A stretch of DNA of 64,000 bases from Oryza sativa Japonica Group (taxonomy: Eukaryota; Streptophyta; Magnoliopsida; Poales; Poaceae), in assembly GCF_034140825.1 (NCBI RefSeq), contig NC_089037.1, positions 9,994,001 to 10,058,000 of the forward strand, in the 5' to 3' direction. The notes beneath the pieces were generated by a model. That model did no database searches. It was not told the DNA's origin and saw only the letters and a list, made by a program, of their open reading frames with translations. The translations under genes were made by a program, and so were the position numbers. Every line of letters starts with the position of its first letter. Position 1 is the stretch's first letter. Of the stretch, positions 35,908-47,910 are shown piece after piece.

Positions 35908-36695
35908 GTAACTCTTCCCCTCATTCCCTGCCCTGCCCGTAGATGGTTTATGTTTAGGATTTAGGAATGAATTAGGAAACTAGGATTTAATTCATAGTTG
36001 ATTTAGGATTTGGTTTATTTCAATCCAGGAATGGTTCTTACTTCATGATTGAACATTTTTTTTAAGGATTTGTGAAGCTTGGTAGGCTTGTATCAGAGTT
36101 GGTACTTTATCAGTGCACATATTTAGCAGAGTTAGCATGGTTATTGGTTAGTACTTAAATTAGAAGACCATAATATTGTTTTGTTTTGTTGCTGTTGCTG
36201 GGCACACTAGCCGTCTAGCCGCAAGAATGAGTGGGGCAGGTTCATCTGCTGGCTCCTGATGCTTAGCCAACATACTCTTTGGCACAACTTCTGCTATTCA
36301 GTACAATAATGGCTCAACTTGAAGCTACAATAATGGCTTTTGTCCATCATATTCTGTTGCAAAATCTTGCTGTGTGGCAGCATTTCGGTTTTTCTGTTGA
36401 TTATAATGCTGCTGCATAAATCAGGATAGTTCATATACGTTTGGACATGCATTTATCTTTTCATTTGATATGTTATTGTGTTCCTCCTAGGCCATGAGGG
36501 GCTATTTGAATGTTTTGAATATTTGATGTTTATTTGTATACATACAGTCAAATAGTTTTGCACTTTTAAAATAGAATATTACCATGCAAGAACTTTTATG
36601 CTTCTCTCTTACATTGCCTATAACTGACAGTGTTCAGTTTGAAGATGCTCCATTTCTTTTAACTTTCTTTTAACATTTTTCAGTAAATTTCTGCC

Positions 36696-37280
36696 ATGGA
36701 AACAACTCAGAAAGCTGATCCAGTGGAACCAGCAGCTAAGATTGTTCGACAAACCTCACAGTTCAAACGGTGGGGACGGAAACATCCATTTGTTCGATAT
36801 GGGCTGCCACTTATCTCTTTGACAGTGTTTGGTGCAGTAGGACTCGCTCATCTTATACAGGGCAGGTAAACCATTTTTACCTTTCTAGACTTGGCTAAAC
36901 CAATTGTCTTAATAAATATATGTGATTTTATTTAGCCATCGTGTTTCACAATTTTAAGTGCTGCTTCATTTGCATTTTGCAGCAAAGAAGTAACAAAGGA
37001 AAAGGAGGACATGGAATGGGAGGTTGTAGAAACAACAAAAGCCCTGAGCCGAACAGGACCGGTGGAAGGAGCCTACAAGCCTAAGAAGCTTTCACTAGAG
37101 GATGAGCTGAAGGTGATTATTGTGTTGATATGTGAAAAGTGGCCGATTTGATGTGTGGTGTGCCATCTTATAGTGATTGATCTAATTCATGAACTGCATC
37201 CCTGTATTTAGGCTTTGCAGCAAAAGGTGGACATAAACAACTATGACTACAAGAGGATTCCCAGACCCAATGAGAAATAA
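36696..37280 (+). CDS. COX16: Cytochrome c oxidase assembly protein COX16, 122 aa
   Basis: Three coding exons, 36696-36865, 36983-37112 and 37212-37280, with GT-AG introns. The short protein has a basic pre-membrane stretch ([16 protein letters not shown]), one membrane segment at about residues 36-55 ([18 protein letters not shown]), then a charged intermembrane tail with [19 protein letters not shown] and the family-typical [20 protein letters not shown] and [11 protein letters not shown] ending. COX16 is a single-pass inner-membrane factor that helps mature the COX1/COX2 modules of complex IV. The start sits 12 nt after the leader-intron acceptor and is the only ATG that preserves the basic segment. 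The length is normal. Confidence 0.92.
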
Positions 37281-37986
37281 TTGAAGTAAAGCATCATTTA
37301 CCACCCTGAGAAGCAAAGTAAAAGTCTCATCATTTTTTCCTTCGTGACATCTGTTTAATGCTGACTGCCCAAATGAGATGAGGAAATTCCAGCATTGTAG
37401 CCGGCAACAACCTCCAGTATTATCATGAGAACTCTATGTTCTTTCTGCCACCATTGTAGAGAATTAAGGTGATGATTCTTGAACTGTACGAATCAGCGTT
37501 TGTAACGACGGCACTAGGCATGATAAACTTGGCTGTAGCTTTGTATGTCTACTCTTGTGAGATTTTTTTGGTGTTGGAATACTGCCCCAGGAATGGGTGA
37601 ATAAATTGCAAGACTACTCTTGACATGTGAACTACAGCTCTGTTGTATGTTATTCTTCTTCAAAGAGAATTTGAATCCCCACTTCATGTATATATATACT
37701 CAGCTATTGTTCTAGAAATATCTTCGACAACAGCGGGGAAGTTCATATATTTGGTAGTTATTGGTACATCATTCCAAATATTGTTAAATTTAAAGTTCAT
37801 CCATCCAATTTGGATCCAGAGTCAAGATGGCATTCCCAGTTTAGTCATGTACACCGTAGCCGTAGGATGGCCAATGGACGTTCCAGATCGCCCAGATTCC
37901 CATGAGATCTTCAAAACACAAAAGGTTTGGACCAAAATGCAATTGTACCCTTTTCTGCCTCTCATTCACTCCCTGTCCCGGACGCG
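37281..37986 (+). other. COX16 3' UTR and PUS5 promoter
   Basis: About 700 bp separate the two co-oriented genes. The COX16 3' UTR probably runs to about 37640. No separate frame is supported. Confidence 0.45.
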
Positions 37987-40900
37987 ATGACTGCCGCCGC
38001 CGCCGCCGGAGAAATTCCGGCGGAAGATGCCCCGCCGCCAGGGGCGCTCTACTCGTTCGGGACGCCATGGCCGGAGTTCAACGAAGGGATCTCCTACATC
38101 GACACGTTCCGATGCGCCGGTTCGCTTCTCCTGCTCCCCCGCCTTCTTCAGCGTTTCTCTGCCTCCGCCCTCTTCCTTCGCTTCTTCTGATTTCTTTCAT
38201 GTACAAGTAGATGCAGGCGCCACCACGACTTTGATCGAGTTCTACTCCACCAGCTACAAGAGCTCCGCGCCATTGCCAGGGTAACGAGCACGCTTTTCCC
38301 CAAATCTCCGTGATCAGATGGTGGCCAGTTGGCCACTGCGGCTAGCCGTTTCATTTCCCTTCAGTGAATCTGATTTCACTTGGGATATAGTGCTGATTTG
38401 ATGTTGTATTGTTGCGCTTTGCAGGTGGATTAAGAGGATTCGTGATGGACAGGTAGGTCATCTAGTAAAATAGCCAGTACTAGTTTGCTCATGTGTTCTC
38501 TTTTTTGTATTATGTTCTAAATAATTTGGCTGAGTTAGCATTACTAACAAGCAGAAGTTTTTCATTTCTATCTTTGTCTTTCTATATACATAATTCCTTT
38601 AGTTTTACAGTGAACATGCATCTATTTGCTATGGCTCACCAACTTTTATGGTCCTCTTAAAGCTATTGTGTGTTTTTATACACATGCTTATATGAGCATT
38701 CATTTAATTAACATGTATAGGCAAATGAGAAAGTTTTGGACTATTAGGCTAGATATTTTCCCAACTACGACCAGAGGCTGAAGCTTTGCTTTTTTGTTTG
38801 CAGATAACAGTAGATGGTGAAGTTGCCACTGATCCAGATATGATTCTCAGGTAGCTCTATCCACTGATTGTACTGTCATAGTTATCTTGCTTAATTTTTT
38901 GGGCAACACATTGTTTCCTTCATAAATGAAGACCATGATGCTATGATGCTCTATTTTACAGGGAGGGTTCTAAGTTGGTATATCATCGCTTACCATGGCA
39001 GGAGCCCTTCGCACCACATTTACTTGATGTGCTTTATGAGGATGATGACATGGTATGTAAAATGAAAATAATATCCTTGCTAAGTATGTGTGGCAAACTT
39101 TTAGGACATTTCTTTCCATCTTTCGGCGTTTTAACAATCCTAGCTGATTCGCAAGTTTGAAATTTAAAATACTGTATGGTTTTGGCATACAAAACAAGAA
39201 TAAGGTTACTTGTCTATGGTTTGTAAAATGAAAATGTTAGACCTCAGAGTTTTAATACCTTGGTCTACTTGTGAAGAGCCAACATCACCAATCATGCATA
39301 AAAGTAATCTTTACTCATGCCTAATTTTTTCAGATAGCCCTTAATAAGCCTTCTGGCTTGCAAGTTCTTCCTAAAGGACTTTTCCAACAGCGTACTGTTT
39401 TAGCGCAACTTCAATTGAAAGACTGGAAGATGCCTTCATCATTCTGCTCAAAGCGAAAAGATGCGCAATCACACCCTGTACCTGTTCATAGACTCGGAAG
39501 GGGCACATCAGGTTTGTTCCTCTGTTTTTGTTCTGTTCATGCTCAGAAACCTTGGAGCATTGACACCCAGTTGAGTTCCAGTGGATGTAAATTTTTGTTC
39601 ACCGACCATCAATCAGTCAAACTAGTGGTCTAGTCTAAAATTTATAAATTGTTCCTGGGCATTAAAGCCAATTCGCTTCGACACCAAACTAGTTTCTCAG
39701 AAGAGACTGAACCATATGATATAAACATAAAGTGCTGCTCATAGGACTTGTTCCTCTAATATTATAAACAACACTTCTGCAGTGAAATGTGAATTGCAGA
39801 AAGATGTTTGTTCACTACTGAGAATCAGCACAACTGCACAAGCTCGTATGATTTCCTTTTTTTTCTTCGTTTCGTTCTAGCTTTGGGTAAAATCCATAAT
39901 CCCCACTCCCTCGTTTGCATATCTTTCCAGTTTGATGTTTCAGGCTCAAATCATGTAGTTTAAGCACTGCAGTCACTGAAATAATTGAAAAAAGTATTCG
40001 TATCAATGAAACATGCACTGAATAACAACATAATTAAGAAATAGCATGAACATGTGTCATGAGGTGGAAACTGCATACTTAACCTGTAGCAAATTTTGCT
40101 TAAATAGAAAATGAGATAAGTGAGACAAAATGAAACAGCAGGTGACTTATCAGGAGTTTATGGATTTTTCACTTTACCTTTTGATGACTTTCTATCTCAC
40201 AATCTATGTGTTGTATCCTAGGTTTACTGCTTTGTGCAAAAACAAAGCTTGCCAAAGCTCAGCTTGCAGCTTATTTTGCTGAAGGCGCTACAAACGCTGG
40301 AAAGAGCAGGTATAAAACTACTCTTTTTCATAATTCGAAAAAAAATTCTTGCTATTTTTTCATCTTGTTTAAGATATTTATAGGGATGAAACAGATATTT
40401 GCAAAGCGCGGAAAATTTCAAAGTTCTATCGAGCACTAGTAACTGGTATCCTTGAAAATGATGAGGTATTGACCTTCCCCCCTCATTTTTGTTATGGGAA
40501 ATTTATTGTTTGCTATTACTTAGAGGGCATTTCAGCATTTTTTTTTCACCCCTTGTCTATAACACATGGTGCCCTAGGGCCACATAGTCAGTATGCCACT
40601 CTAGAGGAGTTGGAAAACGATCAAATTTCCCTAACCACATAATTCCAAATTTCCAATACGTTGAATTCTGTTCTATTCAATATCAAGCTATATTCGCATT
40701 TCTTTTGTTTGTGACCATTTGTCCTTCCAGATCAGTCATGTGTAATATTGTTGTTTATATAAGGCATAATTTGTTTCCAATGCCTTGTAGGTTATGATTA
40801 CCCAACCTATAGGATTAGTTCGTTATCCTGGTGTCGCGGAGGGGCTTTATGCAGCATGTTCCTCAGGTTATTGCACTACCACATTACTGGTCTAACATTG

Positions 40901-42968
40901 AATTGGCGAAAAGGCCAATAAGGAGTAAAGGATGAGTTTAGTACTTCTGATGATGCAGTTCATACTGAGGAAAGCATAATCATTATTTCATATGCATTAT
41001 TTTTTGGACTGTTTTTTTTTTCAGGGAAACCAGCAATGAGCAAAGTGCGTGTTCTTGAGAGACTTAAAATCCATAATCATACATTGATCCAGGTAATATA
41101 TTACTTTCTTTTTTGAAACATATGTAGCACTATCCATGTTGGTCGATTGCATATGCCATGACAAAATATTGCATTTTTCTGTGTCATCATCTGATATTTG
41201 TTTCGTTGATTGATGTAGGTTGAAATTCATTCAGGACGCCCACACCAAATTAGGATACACCTTGCATACATTGGGCATCCTCTTGTAGGTAACTCTCTTG
41301 CTCGAGTAATTTTACGGTCCTTGAGGAGGTACCTCATAGAATTGCTCCTCTTGCTCACTGAGTTGCTGTTGGAAAGTCCGCCATGTTGTCAGAAAGGCAC
41401 TTGTTGGATTACTGCGTCCTCAAAATAGTACTTGCAGCATTGACCTATCATCATCATCATCATCATTATGATAGACACAGATTCATTTAAATAAGAGTAA
41501 ATTGCATTAGCGGTACATAAACTTGTCAGGTGCGTGCAATTTAGTGTATGAACTTATAAAATGCTTGTTTTGGTGCATGAACTTAACTTGGTACGTGCAA
41601 ACTAAGACTAAAATGGCGCGACAAGACCGATTTTTCTATGTTGAACATTATAAATTACAAATTAGTAGATGACTTGCATGTACATAAAGGTTATATTTGT
41701 AAACTTAGATTCCACTTTATCTTTCTTTGTTTCTGTCCCTTGCATCATTACTCAGATTTTTATTTTTTTATGCAATCATTATGCCTTATTATATGTTTAT
41801 CCTTCTTAGACTAATGTTTACATAAAGTTTAAATCAACAACAAAATCAGCAAGATTAACCTTGCAGTGCGATTTTGACCTTGTTCGCATGCACCAAACAA
41901 GTTCGTGCACCAAAACGAGCGTTTTACAAGTTCATGTACTAGATTGCACCTACCTGACAAGTTTGTGTACCACCGATGCAATTTACTCTTTAAATAAACA
42001 TATATTTTGGATAGGTGTGAAGGGTTTCTCATGCGATCTTTTCTTTTCTTGAATCCACGAACAGATGACCCTCTATATGGCATTGGTGGTCAGCCAAAAT
42101 TTGATGAACCAGAACCTACTAGTACAGCTGATTCTTTTGCATATGATGGGTAATTCCTTCATCCTTCATTTTTGCTTAAGGCAGTACGTCTGATGCCTTT
42201 GTTTAAGATTTGCATATGAATTCATATCTTTGCATTTAGTTTAACTCACTTTCTTGCTCTTGTTAGAGGTTATGAGAGACCTTTGCAACCTGTCCCTGGA
42301 GATTGTGGGTACCACCTACATGCACATTGGCTAGTTCTTTGTCATCCAACTACAAATGAGGTACTGTAAAATGAATCATATTGAATTTGGGTGCTATTCT
42401 CTACCTGACTCGTACAATAGCTTTCAATCCCAGGAACTGGGGTTAAATTCATATATCGAAGGTGGGGAAATTACATATTCCGTTGTTTATTGGTGGAAAG
42501 ACATAATTAGAATATGATAGTAGGGCCCAAATTTGTAGTAGAATAGTGAGCCTCATTAAGTTGCAAGCCTGCAAAATATATTTTCCAAAAAAAGGAAATA
42601 CAGCTCGCTCCTTCTATTAAAACTTGGGCCTGAATAAAGCAGTTGGGAGGTGATATTCAATATGCTGGACACTGTACGCGCTAAGAATTGGCTATTGTAC
42701 ATCAATATATTCCCGAAGATAATGGTTAACGATAAGCATTCATGTAATTGAGGACTAGCACTTATAAAAGGACAACTCAAGATCCAGAAACCTAAAAGTG
42801 ACCTTCAATGTTGCGTCCTGACTGGAATCATTGTAATCGCTCTATTCCTTGCTTAGCTTACACTCATCATAATTTTCTTAGCAGATGATCAAAATCACAG
42901 CTCCTCTGCCACATATCCTACAGACTAGAGAGGAACAGCAAGATACAGCTAAGCTACTCGGTGGTTGA
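37987..42968 (+). CDS. RNA pseudouridine synthase 5 (RluA/RsuA superfamily), 397 aa
   Basis: Fourteen exons: 37987-38119, 38211-38280, 38425-38452, 38804-38850, 38962-39052, 39334-39511, 40222-40309, 40384-40465, 40791-40866, 41025-41092, 41219-41288, 42065-42149, 42267-42360 and 42885-42968; the frame is continuous with GT-AG introns. An S4-like RNA-binding part comes first (WIKRIRDGQITVDGEV, about residues 68-85), then the catalytic core: ALNKPSGLQVLPKG, HRLGRGTSGLLLCAKT (175-190) and the C-terminal signature EIHSGRPHQIRIHLAYIGHP. Family members convert uridine to pseudouridine in RNA. The catalytic Asp of the HRLDxxTSG motif is Gly178 here, while the surrounding motif is intact. Whether the protein is catalytic is therefore open. 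No clear targeting peptide is seen. Intron 11 contains a MULE MITE. The name rests on recall of rice PUS5 (Os03g0288500). Confidence 0.93.
41486..41997. mobile_element. MULE MITE with perfect 9-bp target duplication in a PUS5 intron
   Basis: TTTAAATAA occurs at 41486-41494 and 41989-41997, bracketing a 494-bp element whose ends GAGTAAATTGCATTAGCGG and CCGATGCAATTTACTC are inverted. Arms continue with TACATAAACTTGTCAGGTGC against CCTGACAAGTTTGTGTACC and a GTGCATGAACTT/AAGTTCGTGCACC pair. A 9-bp duplication and long TIRs identify a Mutator-like MITE. It has no coding capacity. Confidence 0.9.
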
Positions 42969-43251
42969 ACCCTTCAATTTTCATGGTCAGCTTGAGTTCA
43001 CAGGCTCCAGTGAAGCAGGGCACCCTATACAACAAAAAAACCAAGTGAAAACTTCAGGTTCTGTACTGGGCAATGGCCATCTATTGCTGCAAAACCCATG
43101 GAGATGGACGCCGATTGATACTCCTGTCCACCTGTGGGTGCGTGCTTTGCGACTAGCTAACCACTGAACGCTCCCAAGGGCTAGTTTTTTAATATAATAT
43201 TTTGATATTTTCTATTGTATGGTCAAAATCAAGAATTGATCTCAGTAAGTA
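42969..43251 (+). other. PUS5 3' UTR
   Basis: Non-coding sequence after the PUS5 stop. The open frame reading into it is a by-product with no motif. Confidence 0.5.
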
Positions 43252-43396
43252 CTCTTTTCGTTCTAAAATATAAGCACATAGGATTAGATGTGACATTTCC
43301 TAGTACTACGAATCTGGACGGACTATTTGTTCAGATTCGTAGTACTGGGAAATATCCCATGCGGTCCTAGTTTTATATATTTGGGGTTAGAGGGAG
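43252..43396. mobile_element. Stowaway MITE (145 bp), strong hairpin
   Basis: TA flanks both ends. The arms CCTAGTACTACGAATCTGGA and TTCAGATTCGTAGTACTGGG are nearly perfect inverted copies, and the ends are CTCTTTTCGTTCTAAAATAT and GGGGTTAGAGGGAG. Confidence 0.8.
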
Positions 43397-43465
43397 TAAT
43401 ATTTTGGCTATAAAAAAGCATTGCACATTGTTGGCAACCCATCTCCAAGAATATAGAATTTACTA

Positions 43466-43556
43466 CCTCCGTTATAAAATACTACTAGGATGAGATTTGC
43501 CTTTATTCAGATTCATTGTCTAGGATAAGATTGACAATATTTTAGGACGGATAAAG
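43466..43556. mobile_element. Short Stowaway MITE (91 bp)
   Basis: TA flanks both ends. Ends CCTCCGTTATAAAATAC and AATATTTTAGGACGGATAAAG are inverted. The interior has CAGATTCATTGTCTAGGATA. Confidence 0.7.
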
Positions 43557-43659
43557 TATCCAACCAAGTTTTTTTTTTCGAAGTAGTAAAATAGGCTGGC
43601 TGGCATTTTCAGTACTAAACAGAATATATTTTAGCCCCTGCAGCCAAAATAAATTACTA

Positions 43660-43705
43660 CCTCCATCCCAAAATATAGCAATTTTTAGCTATAAATCGGA
43701 GGGAG
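43660..43705. mobile_element. Very short Stowaway remnant (46 bp)
   Basis: TA flanks both ends. It is little more than its two ends: CCTCCATCCCAAAATATAGC and TATAAATCGGAGGGAG. It is probably a deletion derivative. Confidence 0.7.
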
Positions 43706-43980
43706 TACTCAAAAGAATGAATCATACTCCACTCATAAGATCTGTGAGGATGACTGGTTGACAGTTGTATAGCCCCTTAAATCCTTATTATGGCGAACTT
43801 TATTATTGTAATGAACAGTTACTAGTACTAATCTCCTCTTCCCTCTTCCCTCTTCCCCTGCAAGTCTCCAACCCTTTGCCTCCCCAAAACCTCTCGCGAG
43901 AGCAACACCAAACGAAGGGGAAAGGAAGGAAGGAGATCTCCTATCTCTCCTGGGTGGTGGGTCCCCGTAGGCAGCCACCA

Positions 43981-46815
43981 ATGGAGGGCTCGCCAGCGAC
44001 GCGCCTCCCGGAGGCCGACTCGCTCCCCGACGGCTTCGTGGAGAGCTCCGCCGCCGACCAGGCGCCCCCTCCTCCCGCCGACGCCGGCGATCCCGCGAGC
44101 CGCTCCCTCGGCCTCGATCAAGCCGACGCAACCGTGGGCGGCGGCGGCGGCGACGAAACCCTAGGGGCTCCTCCCTCGACCCTCGCCTCCGTCGCTCAGG
44201 ACACCCTGGACGCCTATTCGGCCGCCGACGCGCTGCAGAGCCTCACCGTGGGCGGCTCCGCTGCGGAGCCGGAGCGTGCTCTCGGCGAACCCGCCGTCGA
44301 CGCAGGAGGTGATCTCTCTCTTTCCCCCTCTCTATCGCACGCTGCGGTTCGGAGTAAAATGTCGCACCTGATTTTAGGAGATTTAGCTGTTCCTGTTGTT
44401 GCAGATGCTAAAGAGTCCTCGAAGGAGAGCAGTGTGGTGGAGCAGGTGGAATCTATGGCCGATCAGAAGGTTGTCATTGCTGAGGTTTATAGGATCTGGA
44501 CCTGCCTCATTGTGCTGCATTGGTTTTTGATAGGAAGGATTAGTGCTTGCTAAACGGGATTGATCTGCTTGACTTTGTAGGGGAGTGGTGAGCAGAAGCG
44601 CAAGGTCGTGAAAAAGAGCAAGGTAGAGAAGGACAGAGAGCTGTTTGAACTTGCGCAGGCGTACCACAAGGTGGTAGCAGAGAGGGATGCAGGCAAGCTT
44701 CTATCATGTGAACTTATGGGCTGACCTGTTTCCAATAATTCAATGTAGTGCATAGATCCCTTGGTGATTCACTCAGATTTTTACTGTTAAAATAACACAT
44801 CTGTAGGGTGGTTGGATAAATATCTTCTAGTGTTCAATTCATCTGAACCATTAGTTAGTTCTAACTAAAATTTCTTCATTAGACTCCTGTCTGACTGGAA
44901 TGAACAATCCGTTATCATGAAATATCACATAATCTCGGCCATTTTGTCTGGTATCTTGTATGCACCAGTGTTTGGCGGCAACCTAGTGCCAAGCCCCTAA
45001 GCGCCACCGAGGCAGACAAGGTGGCTGCGAAGGGGAATACTGGTTTACGCATGCTCATGCCACATGATGCTTCTAGAATTATTCAGACTAACATGTATCT
45101 TGTATTCCTGTGTGGTTTGTGTTTGGTCTCTTGCAGCTATTGCAGTTAAAGAGAAACTAGAGTCTCTTTGTAGGGAGTTTCAGCGTCAAAATAAAATGCT
45201 AAAGGTATGGAACAAGTGTATCGAGTTTTGAAGTGTCTGTTTATTTTCACTTTTGTTCAACTATAATATCTTTTAGCGTTGATGACTCAGGAAGAGTGCC
45301 GAAGGGTGTCAACAGAGGGGCAGAATATGCGGATGGAGTTATCCGACAAATTCAATAATGCTATAAAGGTCATTATATGCCATATGATAGTGGTTCAGAA
45401 AATATAGACCAGTGTTCTTAATTTTGTTTGTATGCCAACTATTGAGCTCTTACTAATCAGATATCCATGATATTCTATAGGATGTGAGCGTCAAGCTTGA
45501 CGAGCAGAAAAATGAATGCATTGCTCAGTTAGAAGAGAACAACTTGTAAGATACTGAAGTTATGCCTATGTTCTGTATTAAGAGTTTCTTCAAGTGGATT
45601 GAATTTGTTGCCAACATCATTGCACTTCTAATGACTACGTTCATTGCAGTCTTAATCTACTACAGGCTTATGTTTAATTTCCTTAGATTTTGTTTTCGAT
45701 AATGATTGGTAGCTTATGTTTGTAGGCTGAGAAGTAAACTCAAAGACCTTGCAGATCAATATAATATCACACAGCAGAAATATGCTCATCAGGTATGATG
45801 TTTATGACCTATATCAGTTATTATAGCTCTATGGGTATCTTGGATGTTTTTATGACTATCTTAGGGTTTGTCTTAGCTCAATATGTTGTTCGTTGTGGTG
45901 AACTTTTGTTTTTATTTGCCTTATGTTATATTTCTACAGTTGAAAGAAAAGATGCTGGAACTTGAGCTCGCCGATCTGAAAATGCAACAACATCAAGAGA
46001 AAACAGCTCAGGAACAAACCCAGATGCAGCTATATGCTGATCAAGTTTCTCAACTTATGTCTACCGAGAAGAATTTAAGGTTGCAGCTAGCTGCTGATGG
46101 AGAAAGATTTCAGCAGTTTCAGGTACCTTTGCTGATTAGGCCCTTTTCGTAATGACGAGTATATGCCTCATGGTGGTTTTCCCTTTGCAGATGGCTATGC
46201 AAATATTCAAGCAGTTTCTCCGTTTTAATTGTGGATAGCTCTGCCTTGTACTAAAATTTTAAAATTGTCTACTTTACCTTATCAGGATGCCCTCACAAAA
46301 AGCAATGAAGTCTTTGAGACATACAAGAAGGAGATGGAAAAGGTACGAGTGATCATACTCATTTGAGTTCACGCACAATGTCATTCTGTTCTTAGTTATC
46401 AAATGTTTGTCCACAGAAATAAAAAAAATATTCCATGATCTTTTTGCATCAGATGGTGAAGCTTATAAAGGATCTAAAGAAGGATAATGAATTCATGAAG
46501 AGTAAATGTGAGAATTCAGATGTTGCTCTAGTGAAGTTGATTGAGGAGGTAAATGTCTAACCTTCCATGTACCTTCACATGCATAATGGAAGCTCTTGTG
46601 CAGGTCTTTCTTTCTTGCATGATGATTAATTGAACCCTTGTTTGCTTTCTCCGCAGCGTGAGTTAATGAAGAAGCAAGTTGATAAGTTCAAGAATCAAAA
46701 AGAGAAGCTGGAATCTCTATGTCGATCATTACAGGCAGAAAGGAAACAAAGCCCGTCCGGTGGTACTCCTGATGCCACTTCTAACGAAACAAATCTGGCA
46801 ACTATAGAATCATAG
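43981..46815 (+). CDS. Taxilin family coiled-coil protein, 430 aa
   Basis: Eleven exons: 43981-44308, 44405-44484, 44581-44692, 45137-45204, 45291-45368, 45481-45545, 45726-45792, 45940-46122, 46286-46342, 46453-46548 and 46657-46815. The first 110 residues are acidic, Ala/Pro-rich and probably disordered. From about residue 145 the protein is a long coiled coil with taxilin features: KLESLCREFQRQNKMLK, EECRRVSTEG, RMELSDKFNNAIKDV, EENNLLRSKLKDLADQY and FETYKKEMEKM, then KQVDKFKNQKEKLESLCRSLQAERK. Animal taxilins bind free syntaxins in vesicle traffic; the plant role is not settled. Intron 3 (44693-45136) has a GC donor (CAG|GCAAGC) with a normal AG acceptor; all other introns are GT-AG. The start at 43981 has good context (ACCAATGG). 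Confidence 0.9.
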
Positions 46816-47910
46816 TCCTACCGTGCTTCACGGTGTTCTTTGTGGATTGCCAGGATTTGAAGACAGGGAAATGGATATGTATGATGTTTATCATTTTATA
46901 TTTTCCTTGCGATTTTGTAAGTCCTGAATGAGAGTATCACACATCCGGCTACGCGGCTTACATGCCTCGCCATTTGAGCCATCTGAGAGATTTTCTAAGG
47001 CCTCGCATGGAATGGGAAGCAATTCAATTTTAGCATATTGGGGGGAAATTGTGTTTTGAATGTTAATTTGTTTTATGACACCGAAATCTGATAATTGTGC
47101 ATCTGGCATCCCATTCGACGTCCTAAGCACATACCGCCACTGCTTATTTCGGTTTTCTGAAACCTGCTAGAAAGAAGGGAAAACAAAACACTTGAGATGT
47201 TATCGTCGGAAGGTAACCCAAAATAAAAGGTGTGCCGCCAGTAATCTTCACTTCTCAACAACTTGTGATAATATACTTCAGTTGTAAATAAGCAGAAGAA
47301 ACACTGAATGACAGGTGGATTCAGTTATGTTCACTATGGTCGTTTTTCTACACATGTAAATAAATATCAGTTTGTCACCAAACTGTCAACAAAAAATGAG
47401 AGAAAGAAGAAAACAAAAATTGCGTATGGCCAACAAGAACACGGGCCAAAATTCCAATGGACATTTCTTCTAACAAAGATGCAGCTATAAGTGACAGGTA
47501 TCTTGCCACACAATTATCCCCTGAACTACAGCAAGCGTGTCCGAAAAGAACCTGCATTGACAAGAGTGGAACATATGAGCAACAACTAGAGATTTGAGAG
47601 ATAAATGAGAGATAAGCAGGACAATCATAACTCCCAAAATCTTGTATGGTTTCATTTCGATATGCCAACAATCATAACTCCCAAAATTTTGTATGGTTTC
47701 ATTTTGATATGCCTACAATAGATGGAGCATAGCTATTGCATCCATAGCTAAATTGGATTCAACAAGCAGTAAATATCCAGACTTCCAAGACTAAGTAAAA
47801 GATTGATGGAGTACGTTTTGCAATCTTTTGGATCAAATGCAATTTCAATGAGTGGAAAAAAAGAAAAAAATAACTCTTTGATAAATGATAAATTGTTATG
47901 ACTTACTTGC
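46816..47910. other. Convergent intergenic region, taxilin to phosphatase
   Basis: Holds the two facing 3' UTRs. No gene is supported in between. A 27-bp imperfect direct repeat (ATCATAACTCCCAAAATYTT, then GTATGGTTTCATTT) occurs at about 47627-47661 and 47669-47706. Confidence 0.45.

Noticed and set aside
41447-41467. (ATC)n run
   Set aside because: Ordinary short microsatellite in an intron; no further meaning seen.
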